DNA of 64,000 nt from Halictus rubicundus (GCF_050948215.1 NC_135153.1:3996058-4060057), one strand, 5' to 3'; shown: positions 43,738-55,734, numbered from the stretch's first letter. Numbers and translations are program-made. Notes: a model not told the origin generated them from the letters alone.

Positions 43738-44788
43738 TATTAAATACTCTCCCCGAGCGTTGATTCGTGTTGGGTCGGGATCCCGAAAGTTTGCGATGTT
43801 CGAAAACCATATTCCCTACAATCCTGTCATTACATCCGAACCATAAAAGGCTATAAGAGGACAATGTACCAAAAGAACAAATTTAATACAACTGTTTCCC
43901 AATGCTCTCCGTCTTATTCTAGTATGATTGAGACAAGATTGGACTGTACCGTGTGACTCTTACCGCCGACAAGCTAATTGCCAAAAGTAATTACAAATTA
44001 CCTCTTCTAGTAAGAATTATTACTCGATGTTATCAGCGAACGAACACTTACAGAAATCAACAATGGCAGCTGCGAGTCAGCCGCGATTTCATAGTTCCGT
44101 TAAAACCTTAGGCACGTTTGCGGCTCGAGAAAAGGAGGGCTCGACGCTGGGTACTCCGCCATTTTCTGCTGCGTTTATGCTAGGCACGATTTTAATTTAT
44201 AATCGGAACTTGCTCTGCGAAACAAACAATCGATACGCGTTGGGGAAACAGAGAGAGGGGGAGGGGTAGACTCCTTAGAAAATGGAGTCGGTTACTTTCC
44301 GTTGTTTCACGAGCACGATACTCATACGAAAACGGTTTAATGGTGACGAGGGTCCAAGTACCATTTCCTAAATTCGGCCATTAACACGGAAATTGACGGC
44401 AGTTTTAGGGCGGTCCGTCCCAAATTGCCCGGAGCCCTTCAATTTCGTAGTCGATTCCGTCCCCTCGCAATAATCCACACCGGCCGGCATAGGAAATTCG
44501 CCGGGGCTATTCACGACGGAACCCTGTTGTTCTCACCTACCCGCCGACCTGCTTAAAACTTCTTCCATACCTTCTTCCCTAATTGTACAACCGGCCCGGA
44601 GAGCCCCGAATAATGAATGGTGAATCACGTAGTCTGCTAACGAAGGTCTTCCCCACTGGTGATGAACGTTCAGATATAGCATGGTGTATCATTAACCCAT
44701 CTGAACGAAGATTTATTTTTAAGGTGAACAAGGTGGACCTCGACGACCTTGAATAATTTCGTTAACTATAATAATATGAAAAAGATGA

Positions 44789-44938
44789 TACAGTGAATTC
44801 TCGATATATGTCAACAACACGGGTCTTGCCAGCGTCGTCTATTCTTGGCGCCTCGCGGGGCATACCCCGCGGTAGTGGGGATAATTCCCCGACGTTTATC
44901 ATCCATGCCATGGCGACATATATAGAGAAATCACTGTA
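44789..44938 (+). mobile_element. family B MITE, complete, short
   Basis: TACAGTGAATTCTCGATATA to ATATAGAGAAATCACTGTA, with an internal deletion after GGTCTTGCCAGCGTCGTC. 150 bp. Confidence 0.9.
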
Positions 44939-44987
44939 TACACAAAACTTGCATAGAGGGGGAAATATTATGATACAAACATTTTTG

Positions 44988-45370
44988 TTGCACGTTATGT
45001 AGTGAACCAATTGTTCTAACTTCTCAAAAAATGTCAAGTAGTACAGCCCTATATTGGCAGTGACGCCAGATCAAGTCTTGTTCCCTCGCTCTAATTGCAC
45101 TTTCTACCACGCTATCCCTCACTCTAATTTCCCCTTCTACCGCGCTACGTGACTTTTTTAAAGAAAAAAAAATGTAAAAGTTGGAAAAAAACAACTTTCA
45201 GTACTTTCTCTGCAATTTCGACCAATTACAAATTTGATCAAACATTTGTTTTTCACGTTATGTAGTGAACCAATTGTTCTAACTTGTCAAAAAATTTCAA
45301 GTAGTACAGCCCAATATTGACAGAGTTATGCGATTTTTAAGAGCGTCCGAATATCAGTGGGAGTCACTGT
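44988..45370. mobile_element. family D element, rearranged, with F insertion
   Basis: The right end TATCAGTGGGAGTCACTG is intact. A partial duplicate of the right arm (GTAGTGAACCAATTGTTCTA) occurs at 45000 and again at 45263. A family F fragment interrupts it at 45058-45150. Confidence 0.75.
45058..45150 (-). mobile_element. family F fragment nested in D
   Basis: CAGTGACGCCAGATCAAGTC followed by two 35-bp units, TCGCTCTAATTGCACTTTCT and CTCACTCTAATTTCCCCTTC. The distal half is missing. Confidence 0.75.
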
Positions 45371-45371
45371 A

Positions 45372-47869
45372 CATGCTCGGTAACGGTCGTGCAATCACAA
45401 CTCACATTGGTTTATCGCATAGTTTGGTTTCTTCGATCACGGTGCGACTCCGTTTGCGATCGTCGTGAAATATTTGTAACAATTTCATTGAGTACACGCC
45501 GCGCGAAAATCGTGATAAGATAGAACTCCTGTTATCGTCACCGTTGAACGGACGATCGTGGCCGGCCAATTTCACGCGAACCAGGTTCTTCGACCAACCA
45601 ACCTCGCCCAGAAACGACTTCCGCAAATATTGACAAAGTGGGTCGCAAACAATACAACAGTTTTTTGCCTGTCTCGAGTAGAAGAGGCCGGGAGGCGTCG
45701 AGAGCATAATATCGTCAGTTTCGTAGTAAACCAGCGGTGCTCTATGAGCCGTGGAAGAGGTGCCCACGGTTCTATGAACAATGAAACGATCTTAAGGACT
45801 CCAAGAGGCTTGTCAGAGAGAAGCTTTGTCTGACATGTTCCGCGAAGGACTCCGCGGCGACAATGGTGTTCTTGATTTCCATCGCCAGTCGCCCTTTACA
45901 AATTAGTCGGTATTATCACGGGCCACAATACGCTCTCGCTCCTCGGTTTTCTGGCTCTCACCGAAGAGGATTCCGGAGTGTCCAACGGATGTCACAGGAG
46001 AGAAAAAGGACTCGGATAACCATGGACGTGCGAAGGACATTTTTAGGGTTGCGGAGGTCCCAAGATTTTTACATAACTATAGAAAACTCGTTATCGTATC
46101 GTTTCGAACAAGCGAACCAAACGGACAAACAAAGGAATCGACGAAACCCTCGAGAGCTAAGAATGCTGCGTCGATTATGAGCACTTGAAGAGAAAAAGCG
46201 ACGACTTTGACAGAGAAACATGAGCGTTCCTATAACAAAACTTAATTACAATGCTAGATTAAATGTTTACTGATTAAGAAGTGGTGTAAGTCAATATTTG
46301 TCTGTTTGATTTAACACAGCGTCTCCGGTTAGTCATCTAACGTCACCGTGACTTGCACAAGCTAAACGTAACATTATTCGATATTATTGGTATTTTATAG
46401 AACTTTCATTTAATTTCTCACTATCCGATGATTGACTGTTCTGACACGCACCATTTTTCCATTGAACGACTCAAGTAGTGGTGCTTATTGAACTATTTAA
46501 ATTTGTAGTACTAGAAAATGACAGGAGCAAATAGTAACGTTCAAAAATTAAATAAATTATGAACTTATAAACCAAAATAATAAACAAATTATAATAAATA
46601 TAATATAATAAATAAATTATAAACCATTTTATAAACTTCAAAAAATCGATTGTTTCTGTTTTTTTAATTTTTTAATCGATAGTAATCCTCATATAGAATA
46701 TATTCCCAAAGTTACAGATAGAAATTCGATGTTGATTCACTTCGAACGCGTTTTTCTCAGAACCACTGTTGTGTTTGTGGCAAAAATCGAAAATTTTCTT
46801 TAAAATCATTTTTACAGATATACATCGATTACATAATTATATAAACGATAAAAGATAAAAAAATTCGTGTTTTTTTTTTATTTAGACAAGAATTGGCGAC
46901 TGTATGTTTCCCTCAGTTTTACTATACTTCGGTGGCGAGGCCGCTATAGCTCTACTCCTGAGTCTTGTTTATACTTAACAAAATTTCTGTACGTTGTTGA
47001 AATATTCAATAAAATGTCCTAAAAGTTTCGAATAGATTGGTCCAGTATTTTCATTGAAAAAAAATGTCTGAAAATCTGCTTATTTTCAGTCTTCCAATTC
47101 AAGTGCCCCCACCCTAATCCCTCGCGATATAGACGCAACTCGATCAGAAATAAGATCTGTTATATACATGTGTTCGTTCGTTATCAATATTGAAACGTTG
47201 AAGTAAATGTAGACATACGACAAACATAAATTTCCTTTTTATTCTAGGAAATGATCAAAGGCGAAGAGATTCGAATAGGTCGTGGCTGTGAAGGACATCG
47301 TTTCAGAGCGATTCCATCTTGTTAGGAAGTTAGAAATAATTCGTCATTGGAAATGCTCTCGAAGATATGTAGAAATCGCTGATTTCACGGTCCATTTACC
47401 CCGCAAGAGTCAACGTAGCGTTTTTGATCGAGCGTCACGCCCCGCTCGACGAATTTTTCAACGAAGATTGATCGTTGTTGCATCATGCTCGACGGCCGCG
47501 CGATAACTTTGCTGGAACGATTCCTTAGGTGAATCACGGGTCGAAGGGGAATCGGTTTAATCACGCCGAAACAAAGTCTAGCGGCTAACCATAGCGAAGA
47601 TATATGGCAATAAACTAATGACTGACCCGAGATTGCGCGCCACGACGTAATTTGCTTCGACTCGAGCACGTTATTCCCCCGACCCAGCCTCGTTAGAAAG
47701 CTCGTTCCGGCGATCGTATGGGATGCGCATACTTTTCTGCGGTATCCTATGATCGTAGACCAGATTACGCTCTCCTTTCTGCCGAGTAATCGCACGGATC
47801 ACCGGAGACAAATTGTTGTAATATTTGAAAAGGAAATTGCGGGGCAATCTCGTATAACCGTTGCAAAAT
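45372..47869. other. unique sequence
   Basis: GC-balanced at 45372-46200 and 47240-47860, AT-rich between. Open frames on both strands (for example 45402-45767 minus and 47385-47795 minus) have no recognised family and no splice partners. I see no gene. Confidence 0.4.
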
Positions 47870-47870
47870 A

Positions 47871-48025
47871 CAGTCTTCTCTCGATATATGTCCCAAATAT
47901 CTTCACGATAAAAGTCCCAGAACTATCCCCATTGCCGCGGGGTATGACCCGTGAGGGGCCAAGAAGCTCGAGAGACCTCGGTCGCCGAGGAGTACATCAA
48001 ATAAGAACAGGAGACCACTACTAAT
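47871..48025 (-). mobile_element. family A left-part fragment
   Basis: TACAGTCTTCTCTCGATATA, then AAAAGTCCCAGAACTATCCC and GCGGGGTATGACCCGTGAGG, then ACCTCGGTCGCCGAGGAGTA. The right end is missing. Confidence 0.7.
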
Positions 48026-48100
48026 CCAATAACAAAACTTCTTGATTTTTCATTATTTTTTTATAGGACTTTCACCTATGTGTGGAATTTTTCTGATTAA

Positions 48101-48135
48101 CACGTTGACTGCCATGTCACCCATATGTGGGTGAC
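48101..48135 (+). mobile_element. piggyBac-like left end
   Basis: TTAA at 48097-48100, then CACGTTGACTGCCAT and a hairpin GTCACCCA-TATG-TGGGTGAC (48116-48135). The start matches the element at 14867. The right end was not found; a family F array begins at 48206. Confidence 0.5.
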
Positions 48136-48205
48136 GGAATTATTTGTCCAGGTTTTCAAATGAATTTTTACGTTAATATATTCATTGTTACTACAATGAA
48201 TATAC

Positions 48206-48717
48206 TAAGACTAGTTCCCCCACTCTAATTGCCCTTTCTACCACGCTATCCCCCACTTTAATTGCCCTTCCTACCACGTTATTCCCCACTCTAATTGCCC
48301 TTTCTACCACGATACCCCCCCTCCTCTAATTGCCCTTTCTACCACGCTATCCCCCACTCTAATTGACCTTTCTACCACGCTATCCCCCACTCTAATTGCC
48401 CTTTCTACCACGCTACCCCCATCCTCCTCTAATTGCCCTTTCTACCACACTATCCCCCACTCTAATTGCCCTTTCTACCACGCTATCCCCCACTCTAACT
48501 GCCCTTTCTACCACGCTATCCCCCACTCTAATTGCCCTTTCTACAACGCTATCCCCCACTCTAACTGCCCCTACTACCAGTCTATCCCCCACGCTTCCAC
48601 CGCGTAGGCCGGTCACGTGACGCGTTCCATCTCTGTGGTGCATATTCCGGTACTGGCAGCGAGAGAGGGTAATTTTTCCCCTCGATTCGTGCTCCCTCCC
48701 CTCATCTGGCGAGATTG
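48206..48717 (-). repeat. family F element with expanded 35-bp array
   Basis: Starts in AAGACTAGTTCCCCCACTC and contains about 11 units of CTCTAATTGCCCTTTCTACC with ACGCTATCCCCCA. It continues into the usual F right half (GGCCGGTCACGTGACGCG, CTCCCCTCATCTGGCGAGA). Opposite orientation to the array at 3605-4073. Confidence 0.9.
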
Positions 48718-49805
48718 AATCGCGCACGCGAACCGTCGCGTCGCTTACGTCAGGATGTGTTCACGATGAAAGGAAGAACTGAAATCGTGGAGACCTACGT
48801 GCCGCCTCTTACGTCTATTATCGTGTCGAGTGAGTCACGGTCTTGGTGAATGTCTTTATTGACGCACGCCGCATCATCCACGGGACCGATTATATCCGAG
48901 ATACAGATGCTCTGTTACGATTCCGTTGAAAAACCGTGAGAGGATGCGTCGAACGAGCTACGGATGCGTCGGAGGTGCATTTCGTTGGGGCACGGCAGAA
49001 TGTCCGAGTGCCCGACTGCAGCGACGAGTGCTCATCGATAAGTCGACCGAGCCAATTGCACGCTTATCGCGCGGTATCACGACACGGACTCGTTGCTCTT
49101 ATAAATAACGCGACGCGCGCGTGTGTGCTCGTCGTTGACGCGTTCCGGGCAATATCTCGAGTGGCTCTTTTCACGACTCGCCACGAAATTGATTCGAGAT
49201 CGGCCGCTGGGATCGAACACGCTATAGCACACATGCCGCAGGAGTTACCGGTTTGCTTTACGATCATCTCGGCCGGTTCTTTTTTCTTCTTTAATTTCAA
49301 ATCTGTACTCCGCGTTCTGTAAATATTGGCGCATATGCGCGTAACCGCCAGCACAGGAAATTCGAATGCAAATAACTTCGATTTATTTGCACGCCGTTCG
49401 TGTTCTCCGCCATGTCCGAACTTCTGCTTCTATCATAGTTATTCTCAATCTTGTCGGGAGTACTAGTTTTGTATTGCAGCCAATTACCCTAACCCCTTTG
49501 TGTGTTCTCTTTCGAGGTAAACTAGTGTAGAACCGAAGCTGGTTTTTAGGCGGCCATCGTTCATATTCAAGAGGGGTGAAAACAGCCCTGAAAATTTCGG
49601 GTCCGAACCATATTTGGTCGAATATCTAGGGAACTATCAGAATTAGAGGGGTGGTTCGAATGGGAAAGGTGTGTTTTTCAATAAGGAATACAGCTGTGCA
49701 ATCCGGTTTTAGAATTTCGAATTTAGATTTAAATTTGGGTGCTAAGAAAATTCATCAGATTTCCATGATATTTTGAGTAATTATGCCGGCGTGGAAGTCC
49801 ATATT

Positions 49806-50690
49806 TCAGTAAGACTTGGAGGAACCCTCCCCCCCTACTTTCGACATGTAACCTACGCCATTCTCTTCGTTTTGACATGCTGAACACGAAATGTATTTGT
49901 CATTGTTGGCGCAGATGAATAGTTTTCGAGATATTCGCGAAAAACTACCGCTATTATTACATGAATCCTGCGTATGCCCCCCCCCCCTCTTTTCCACTCC
50001 TCGGAGCAACATATATAACGGGCGAACTTGTTAAAAAGATATTTTCTGTATAGAATATAGAGAGGTCGGGATTTTTAGAATTTTTAATATTGTCGAATGT
50101 GAGAACTTTAAACATTGCTCGCTTGCCTCGGTCGCCCGAAAAAAAATTAAACCAGACCAACACCACTTCCACTTATTAGCAAACTCTATAATAGAATGTT
50201 ATATAGTTTAATGGGAGAATCGTAAAGTTTGCTCGCTCGCTCGAAAAGAAACTAACCAAACCAACACTAATGGATTTTCGGTAAGTTTTGAATTGGTATT
50301 GGTCTCAGTTAGTTCTTTTCCAGCGATCAACTCTGATAATTCTCACATTTGTTAATATTAAAGATCCCAGAAATCCCGACCTCCCTATATTCTATACAAA
50401 AAACACCTTTTTAACAATTTCGCCCGTTATATACGTTGCTTGCTGGCCTCCGCGCTGAGGAGTAGAAAAGAGGGGGGCCTATGCTGCATACACACTGCAT
50501 ACGTATATGCAGAATTCATGTAGTAGTAGCGGTAGTTTTTCGCGAATATCTCGAAAACTATTCATTTGCGCCAAAAATGACAAGTGCATTTGGCGTTCAG
50601 CATGTCAAAACGAAGAGAATGGCGTAGGTCACGTGTCGAAATGTAGGGGGGAGTTTTCGCAAGTTCAGCCCATATTTCACTTGGGATGAT
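49806..50690. mobile_element. fold-back element, about 0.9 kb
   Basis: Left arm (about 49835-50165) and right arm (about 50255-50660) are inverted copies. For example, GTAACCTACGCCATTCTCTT on the left pairs with AAGAGAATGGCGTAGGTCAC on the right, and GAGGTCGGGATTTTTAGAA pairs with TTCCAGAAATCCCGACCTCC-type sequence. The inversion continues close to the centre, leaving a short loop. Arms are diverged, with indels. Short frames SGSFSRISRKLFICA occur in both arms simply because the arms are copies. Confidence 0.82.
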
Positions 50691-51547
50691 CAAAAATTGT
50701 CTCTTCGTATACAAGGATACTGATCGCCGTCGTACCGTCAGCTGCAAACGGTGTGCCTATGTTACAGACGATTCATGTCACGGTTGTATTACGAATGTTA
50801 TTCGATTAGAATCACTTTAAATATTTAAACGTCGAATCGATCGAACAAAGCAGAGCTTTCGGGCGGGCGTGGAACGTTAATTCGTCGCGGCACAAAATCA
50901 TCCGGAGTAGTCGCGGAAATACTGTCGATCTCCCGTATAACAATCGGTTCGTCGGGAAGTTTAAAGTATCGTCTGGAGGGTCGAGCGGAAGTGGGTGGCG
51001 AGAAGGAGTGAGAGGTCGATGGAGGGGGCAGGGGGGAGGGGGTCCCAGTTAAAACTTTCCGCCTGGAGTTTCGTAATGATCGGCGAGCCAGTTTGCCCGG
51101 AAATAATATTTGTACAGCTTGCACGTAAACAACCCTGGCGGCCCTCCAGAGTGCCAATAACACCGCCTGTGTCAACTCGGTCAAGCAGCGAACCGCTTAA
51201 CTGAGTCACGACGCGAGCGAGAAGAAAGGTGTAAACTCTTCTTCGGATCCGGCCACGAGAAGACGCCTAACTACGCTTCGAGGATCGTGAACTGCTTGGT
51301 CGCGGAATTCTGGCCGTTCGATTTCCGATTACAGCCGTCAACGTTGTGCATAGATACTCCTGGCAGAAAATATTCGTTCGAAATCGCAAATTGTTTAACG
51401 AATTATTCGAGAATGTGTGTTAAAATCCTCGCTGCCACGGCGGTCCCATGGGACCGACGCTCGTCTTTTCATTTGGGCCATGGTAGACACGGGTGACCAC
51501 CACTTTTCTATCTCCCTCAATCTTTTCTGAAATTTCTTGGAAAGATA

Positions 51548-52079
51548 TTGGGTTGTCCGGAAAGTTCGTGCCGATTTTTGAGGGAAACTCAAACGCGGTG
51601 CATCTAAATTTCGATATACATTTATTGAATTATTGTAAGTGCCATTTTGTTCCATAATCTTTCTCCATCTTTCACGCAACTTGCGTTTTTCGGCGAAAAA
51701 CTTTTAAATATGATTTTTTATGTCGACCGAAGAGGTAAAGTTTTTGTCATTATGGGAATTTTGTATTGACCTAAACCTGAGGGTGTAATGTCTGGTTAAT
51801 AGGGTGAATATGAGGTAGCACATTCCAACCAAGCTCCAACAGCTTTTGGAAGAAAAAAGCATCAAATGCCTATAATACACTCTATTTCCTTCCATATTTA
51901 AGAGCGTATAAAACTAACAAAAATTAATGTATCCTAATCAAACTTTTTTATAAAAATGCCTGAAAGATCACATTTTTAGACTATGTACACGTACCATTTG
52001 TTTTCAATCATTCTGACATATTCAGACCTATCCTAATGCCACCTACAGAAAAACAGCACGAACTTTCTGGACAACCGAA
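51548..52079 (-). mobile_element. mariner element, internally deleted, 532 bp
   Basis: The left end TTGGGTTGTCCGGAAAGTTC and the right end GCACGAACTTTCTGGACAACCGAA (given in two overlapping senses) are classical mariner terminal inverted repeats. TA flanks at 51546-51547 and 52080-52081. The transposase tail lies on the minus strand, so the 3' end of the element is at the low coordinate. It is a different mariner lineage from the one at 16868. Confidence 0.92.
51630..51895 (-). pseudogene. mariner transposase C-terminal remnant
   Basis: One frame (from 51895) reads FRSIQNSHNDKNFTSSVDIK, matching the FRSLQN...KNF block after the third catalytic Asp in mariner transposases. A second frame (from 51679) reads MRERWRKIMEQNGTY, the conserved mariner C-terminus. 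The two are in different frames, so at least one frameshift separates them. The upstream PPYSPDLAPSDY-type catalytic segment is degraded. Non-functional. Confidence 0.88.
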
Positions 52080-52451
52080 TATATATAATATATCTGTAAC
52101 ATATAATATAATATATATCTAATATAAAGATATGTATAAAGTCACGGGCGACCACCCCACTAAGAAAAATACGCTACTGGCAAGACTGTACCGTTATTTT
52201 AATATATTTCGCAGTTCTTTGCCATTATCAGATTTTTAATATGAAATTTGTATTCTGGCTCACTGGTGCAAGTTCAAAAATTCGCGTGACAGCGAAAGGG
52301 CTAGATGCGAAAAATAGTACTGTATTTATATTTGACAAATATGGTATAAGATTCAATGAAGAAAATATTAACAAAATCATGCATTCTGTTACCCCTTTCC
52401 CAAATATAAAATGATAAACTGTCTACCTCTGAAAATTATAAAGGAATTTAA

Positions 52452-52647
52452 TACTAAACCTACCGAGCACAAAACATATAAAAGTGAAACGTCTTATAGG
52501 AGGGAGAAGATTGAATTTATTTAAATGTTGTACGATTTTCATTATAACATAAAGAAGTCAATTCAGTAATTTCCTATGAAAACGTTTTTATAATTTCAAT
52601 AATTATGAAATAGAGAACCGGTCATTTTGACCGTGGTAGGTTTAATG
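52452..52647 (-). mobile_element. piggyBac-like MITE, 196 bp, TTAA-flanked
   Basis: TTAA at 52448-52451 and 52648-52651. It is the reverse complement of 41067-41272: it has ACTAAACCTACCGAGCAC at one end and CCGGTCATTTTGACCGTGG with TAGGTTTAATG at the other. Confidence 0.9.
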
Positions 52648-52974
52648 TTAAATAGCACGACATAGTGTTAGAACACTTTTCAATATTTCTAACGATGAAG
52701 ATGACGGCAGATATTGTCGAAAAAAGTGTCATTAACGTAATCATATTAACGTTTTCTTCGTAGAATATTATGCATAGCAGATTTTATGGATTTGAGAGAA
52801 AAATACGTAGAAGAAATTTCAAACAAGAGAAAGTGTGGAGACTTGCTTATTGACTGGCCGGCTCGAATTTCAGTTTGGATCCATTTTTCAGAGTCTTTCT
52901 AGTATCTCTTTGACGAGTTTATTGTTTTATGACTCGGGTACGGCTGGAAAGTATTAGCTTCCTTGGGGAAAGTC

Positions 52975-53356
52975 GGGTCTGGCCGTAGCCGTAGGCCGTG
53001 GCTCAATGGCACTTGGCGCGGTGTAGGCCCAATGCGCTAGGGGTCCTGTGCCCCTAAACCTAATTTATAGGTGCCAAAAAAGTACGAAGAAACGAGTGTT
53101 GTCGCTGCATAGCGACATTCATGGCGTTGACGTATTTCGTCTATAGCCGTTGCCCTCTTTTAGAATTCATGTTAGAAACCTCCGTATTTTGTTTTATTGG
53201 CTTGGGCCCCACTGTTAACATTTTGACGAAGGGAACTTTCACCCCCACAAGGTTTCCTGATTCATGTGCCTTTGTTGCGACGTCAGTCGTGAAATAAAGT
53301 CACCAGACGACAGTCGAATTTACTAATCAACCTCAATATTATTATTATTATTATTT
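52975..53356 (+). mobile_element. possible tRNA-derived SINE
   Basis: GTGGCTCAATGG near 52998 fits a pol III A box, and GGGGTCCTGTGCCCC about 40 bp later could be a degenerate B box. The block ends in an (ATT)n tail at 53337-53356, as many retroposons do. The interior is GC-balanced and resembles no other repeat in the window. A single copy, no target duplication established, so identification is tentative. Confidence 0.35.
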
Positions 53357-53386
53357 TATCTTCATTGAGGGAAATGTCTTTATATA

Positions 53387-53711
53387 CAGAGTGCAAAAGT
53401 GTTGTATTTCCTTGGAAGGGGCGATTTCTGACGCAATTTGAAGTAACTTTTTCCTTTGCGAAAATGTTCTCCGCGGCTCTGTTAAGGAGTGATCAGCGAA
53501 AAACACAAACCAATCAGAGCGCGAATACTATAGCCGCGCACACACCAGAGTATACTATACTCTGCTATAGCCGCGCTCTGATTGGTCCGTGTTTTTCGTT
53601 AATAAGTCCACAACAAAGCCGTGGAGAATATTTTCGCAAAGGAAAAAGTTGCTTCAAATGCCCCCAGGAATCTCCCCTTTGAAGAAAGTACAACATTCTT
53701 GAGACACCGTG
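53387..53711. mobile_element. family E MITE, complete
   Basis: Left end CAGAGTGCAAAAGTGTTG; right end TTCTTGAGACACCGTG; TA flanks. Both CCAAT arms are present: AAACCAATCAGAGCGCG and CGCGCTCTGATTGGTCCG. Directly follows the (ATT)n tail. Confidence 0.87.
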
Positions 53712-53765
53712 TATATACGTTATTCCAATAAACGACACTTCATCCCGTATATACTTTATCTGTAT

Positions 53766-53871
53766 AATAAGTTCTAGTTTCTATAATAAGTTCTAGGTTC
53801 TATAATAAGTTCTAGGTTCTATAATAAGTTCTAGGTTCTATAATAAGTTCTAGGTTCTATAATAAGTTCTC
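53766..53871. repeat. 19-bp tandem repeat
   Basis: About six copies of TTCTATAATAAGTTCTAGG, nearly perfect. Confidence 0.93.
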
Positions 53872-54350
53872 ATCTAGTGTGTAAGTAGCAATGGTGAAGC
53901 TGTATAATTGTACGTAAGACGACTTTACGCGAGACTGTATGTAAAACTACTATGTTTTGCGATACTGCCGCTCAGGTTACCTGCTTTTACCTGGGCCCTT
54001 CGGTCTCTGGAAAAATCCACCCCTCAAGCCTAAACACTTATACCTGAGCCACCATGATGTCGTTGCATTCCACATTTATATACCGTTCTCTCTTTACAGC
54101 ATTTATTAAATGTTGTACAGTTATTCGAAAACCCGATTGTATCTCAGCAGCTCGCTAATTACAGTTGAGCACTGACACGACACAACAGAAAGATTATATT
54201 GGAGGACATCCATGGGTAATTTTTAACTTCTTAAAACTACTAAAGGAAGCAGCAAATTTTTATTTGATTCCTATATTTCTTGCAATTGGTGCATGCTATT
54301 TTTATTTTGCATAAAGATCCGAGATCAGTTTTGTCATTGCACTTGCCTTC

Positions 54351-54650
54351 ACCGTTGACGGAAATATGTTCTACATTGAAAATGTTCGCTGCAGTGAAAA
54401 TATTTTCAACACTGAAAATAAAAAATAAAACGAAAATGAAATGAAATTTCACCGTTGACGGAAATATGTTCTACATTGAAAATGTTTTCTGCACTGAAAA
54501 TATTTTCAACACTGAAAATAAAAAATAAAACGAAAATGAAATGAAATTTCACCGTTGACGGAAATATGTTCTACATTGAAAATGTTTTCTGCACTGAAAA
54601 TATTTTCTACACTGAAAATAAAAAATAATATGAAAATAAGATTAAATTTC
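54351..54650. repeat. 100-bp tandem repeat, three copies
   Basis: ACCGTTGACGGAAATATGTT starts at 54351, 54451 and 54551, an exact 100-bp period. Within the unit a shorter motif (CACTGAAAATATTTTC and variants) is itself repeated. Decays after 54650. Confidence 0.95.
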
Positions 54651-54999
54651 TACTTCAATATTTTCAGTGTAAGAAATATTTTCTACATTGACAATATTGT
54701 CTACGCTAAAAATATGTGTGGTTACAATGATACACACACTATATTTGTTTGATCGAACAATTTTTGCCAGGGCTACATAGGAAGCACCTTGCGACCGCGT
54801 CGCAAGCGTGGAAACGCTCCGTCGTTGGCGCCGCGGTAAATCAGCGGAGCAAAACCAGCGTGAAAGGGTAATTTTGACGAAACGAAAATAAAGGGTGGCC
54901 TTTCCAAAAAAGGATAGCCAGGCACGGACATCGATTCGGCAGAACGATCCGCGGGAGAGTGGAGCGTAACGTGTAGCAGCTATTTGCACGTCGCGAGAT

Positions 55000-55080
55000 T
55001 TATAATGCGCGTCAATTACACGTAACACGCTTCGCTCATTCCGCGGTGTAATTCATCCCGTGTAATTACCAATGCATATT
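55000..55080. promoter_or_regulatory. candidate regulatory stretch
   Basis: Three TAATT cores (GTCAATTACACG, GTGTAATTCATC, GTGTAATTACCAATGCAT) lie within 80 bp of unique sequence, together with TTTATAATGCG. Motif clustering only. Confidence 0.15.
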
Positions 55081-55603
55081 GCGGTCTCTGCGGAAGCTCG
55101 CAAGCGTGCGGACCACGAATTTCGTGCAATCGTACTTCGAACCCCTTCATTCGACGCCATCCCCAGTCCAACGCGTCCTCCCCCTCCCCCTCAAACCCCA
55201 ATCGTCGTCCTTCTCTCGTCTCGATTTCAATTTCGCCCTGATCCTGCTGAATATATCCCAGCAACCCCAACGAACACCCCTCCGGCACCATCGGTCCATG
55301 AAGCTATAACACCACACTCTCCGTCCTCTCCTCCTCTTTCCCTCTTACCTTCATCTCCGCGCCAGACGACAATTATATGACGAACAATCGTTGTCGCTCA
55401 CACTCTTTGCACGTATCGCGATTTTGTAATTAAGGATAAGGCTTTGTTTGATCGCCGTCGCGATTTCAATTCGCTCGGCCCCTCCCCCTCCACTCTCCCA
55501 CTCCCCCGATCCGGCCACGTCGATATTTTAATTTCGCACCGGAATTTTTACTTGCCGCAATGGATACGGATTCGAATTGTACCGGATAGATCACGGAGTT
55601 ATA

Positions 55604-55734
55604 CAGTCGTTCGAAAAAGTGTACGCACACTGTTTTAAAATCGAGCAACTTTATCTAGCCCTTGAAAAAGAACATCAACTGTGTTCAATTGATGATGAAA
55701 TCGCAAAAGATTTTTTACGTAGATTGAAAATATT
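55604..55734 (+). mobile_element. Tc1-like terminal fragment
   Basis: CAGTCGTTCGAAAAAGTGTA followed by CGCACACTGTTTT, preceded by TA, looks like a Tc1/mariner-type end. It is interrupted or followed by the element starting at 55735; no clear right partner. Confidence 0.45.
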
